Assembly: GCA_007118235.1 (NCBI GenBank)
Contig: SKRY01000193.1
Coordinates: 1-6,589, forward strand
Origin: Candidatus Hydrogenedentota bacterium
Lineage (GTDB): Bacteria; Hydrogenedentota; Hydrogenedentia; Hydrogenedentales; SLHB01
Direction: 5' to 3'
DNA: 6,589 bases
Positions 5,811 through 6,589 of the stretch are shown piece after piece (the first letter of the stretch is position 1; each line of letters opens with the position of its first letter). The position numbers were made by a program, and so were the translations under genes. The notes under the pieces are model-generated. The model was not told the origin of the DNA. It was given only the letters and a program-made list of their open reading frames with translations, and made no database searches.

Positions 5811-6589
5811 ATGGTAGGCACTTTGATCATGATGACAGCGGCGGCCTTTGGGGCGCCGGAAAGCAACGGCGAGGTTTGGTTCGAACGGCAACGCCTGGGC
5901 GATGGGACCTACGAGACCGCCTCGGCCGTCGACATCAACAATAATGGCGTCATGGACATCGTGTCGGGCGAATACTGGTTTGAAGGACCCGACTTCGAGA
6001 CCCAGCACAAGATCACCGACATTCGCCAAGAGGGCACGTATTACGATTCGTTCTCCGACTACCCCATGGATGTGAATGGCAATGGCTACATGGACATCGT
6101 CACGGGGGGATGGTTCAACCAAAGCGTGCGGTGGCGGGAGAATCCCGAGGGCGAGCCCGTGGAGTGGGAAACCCACGACATCGCGACGGTGGGCAATGTC
6201 GAACGCCCGTGTTTTTGGGACATCACCGGCGACGGCCATGTTGAGATCGCGCCCAACACGCCCAATAGTCCGCAACGCATCTTCCGCCTGATTCGCGATG
6301 AAGAGGGCCGCGGTACCGGCGAGTTCGAGGAGCACACCATCAGCAGCCAGAACACGGGGCACGGTCTGGGATTCGGCGACATCACCGGCAATGGCCGGGG
6401 CGATTTCGTGTCGGCCAATGGCTGGTTCGAGCATCCCGGGAATCCTATGGAAGACGAATGGCCCTTCCACGCGGACTTTGATTTGGGCTCGGCCAGCGTG
6501 CCTATCTTGGTCCACGACGTGAATGGCAACGGATTGAATGACCTCATCGTGGGCGAGGCCCATGACTACGGGCTGTACTGGATGGAGCA
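5811..6589 (+). CDS. FG-GAP/VCBS-type beta-propeller protein, N-terminal part (3' end beyond window)
   Basis: 259 codons are present and the frame is open at the right edge. Five calcium-loop-like motifs recur: DINNNGVMDIV (41), DVNGNGYMDIV (87), DITGDGHVEIA (137), DITGNGRGDFV (190) and DVNGNGLNDLIV (236). Spacings of 46-53 residues are typical of blades in a seven-bladed FG-GAP/VCBS propeller. Aromatic segments such as EYWFEGP, VRWRENPEG and GWFEHPGNP sit between the motifs. They recall the W-x-E-N-P-G pattern of propellers related to fungal aldos-2-ulose dehydratase, a resemblance from memory only. The N terminus MVGTLIMMTAAAFGA looks like a signal peptide core ending near residue 15, but it has no Lys or Arg, so export is likely yet not certain. 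The function could be carbohydrate-related binding or catalysis, or a structural role at the cell surface. Further domains may lie downstream. Confidence 0.85.
   Translation, partial: MVGTLIMMTAAAFGAPESNGEVWFERQRLGDGTYETASAVDINNNGVMDIVSGEYWFEGPDFETQHKITDIRQEGTYYDSFSDYPMDVNGNGYMDIVTGGWFNQSVRWRENPEGEPVEWETHDIATVGNVERPCFWDITGDGHVEIAPNTPNSPQRIFRLIRDEEGRGTGEFEEHTISSQNTGHGLGFGDITGNGRGDFVSANGWFEHPGNPMEDEWPFHADFDLGSASVPILVHDVNGNGLNDLIVGEAHDYGLYWME
5931..6548 (+). repeat. Five FG-GAP/VCBS calcium-loop motifs
   Basis: Motifs of the form D-x-[NT]-x-[ND]-G-x-x-[DE]-[ILF] begin at 5931, 6069, 6219, 6378 and 6516. The third has Glu in place of the final Asp. The period is 138-159 bp. Copies are diverged at DNA level, so this is a protein-fold repeat, not a recent DNA duplication. 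Confidence 0.8.

Noticed and set aside
5643..6563. A 306-codon minus-strand open frame across the M20 end and propeller gene
   Set aside because: It spans two well-supported plus-strand genes and their gap, and its translation shows no domain pattern.

Overview
The window is GC-rich bacterial DNA, densely coding, with four genes: one truncated gene on the minus strand at the left edge and three consecutive plus-strand genes, the last cut by the right edge. The genes are a Tat-exported calcineurin-like phosphoesterase, a large secreted penicillin-acylase-family protein, an M20 metallopeptidase and an FG-GAP/VCBS-type beta-propeller. This mix, with a planctomycete-like flavour of repeat-rich exported proteins, suggests a PVC-group or Hydrogenedentota-like environmental bacterium. 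That placement is a guess from gene style; there is no rRNA or other phylogenetic marker here.

Layout. Positions 1-292 (minus) hold the first 97 codons of the phosphoesterase, with an RRRFLQ twin-arginine signal. Positions 293-492 are a divergent control region. It holds a plausible sigma70-type promoter in each direction, a 13-bp palindrome over one of the -35 boxes, and a two-part hairpin in the predicted phosphoesterase leader. Positions 493-4287 (plus) encode a 1264-residue acylase. It has a signal peptide, an N-terminal-nucleophile (Ntn) hydrolase core, a beta-rich C-terminal domain, an acidic Pro/Glu/Gln/Arg-rich linker of about 285 residues, and a second copy of the same beta-rich domain. 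Positions 4391-5767 (plus) encode a complete 458-residue M20 dipeptidase-like enzyme with all expected metal ligands. Positions 5811-6589 (plus) encode the first 259 residues of a protein with five Asp/Asn-rich calcium-loop motifs spaced about 50 residues apart.

The three plus-strand genes have short gaps (103 and 43 bp) with no visible terminator, so they may form one transcript. An exported amide hydrolase followed by a cytoplasmic peptidase could act in sequence on an acylated peptide or amino-acid substrate, but this is inference.

The most interesting points are in the acylase. The usual Ser-Asn-x-Trp start of the catalytic chain reads Ser-Ala-Asn-Ala-Trp, so the nucleophile is displaced by one residue or missing. 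The protein also carries an unusual C-terminal extension of two related domains joined by a long acidic linker with a degenerate 48-residue repeat. I found no mobile element, CRISPR array, RNA gene or defence system.
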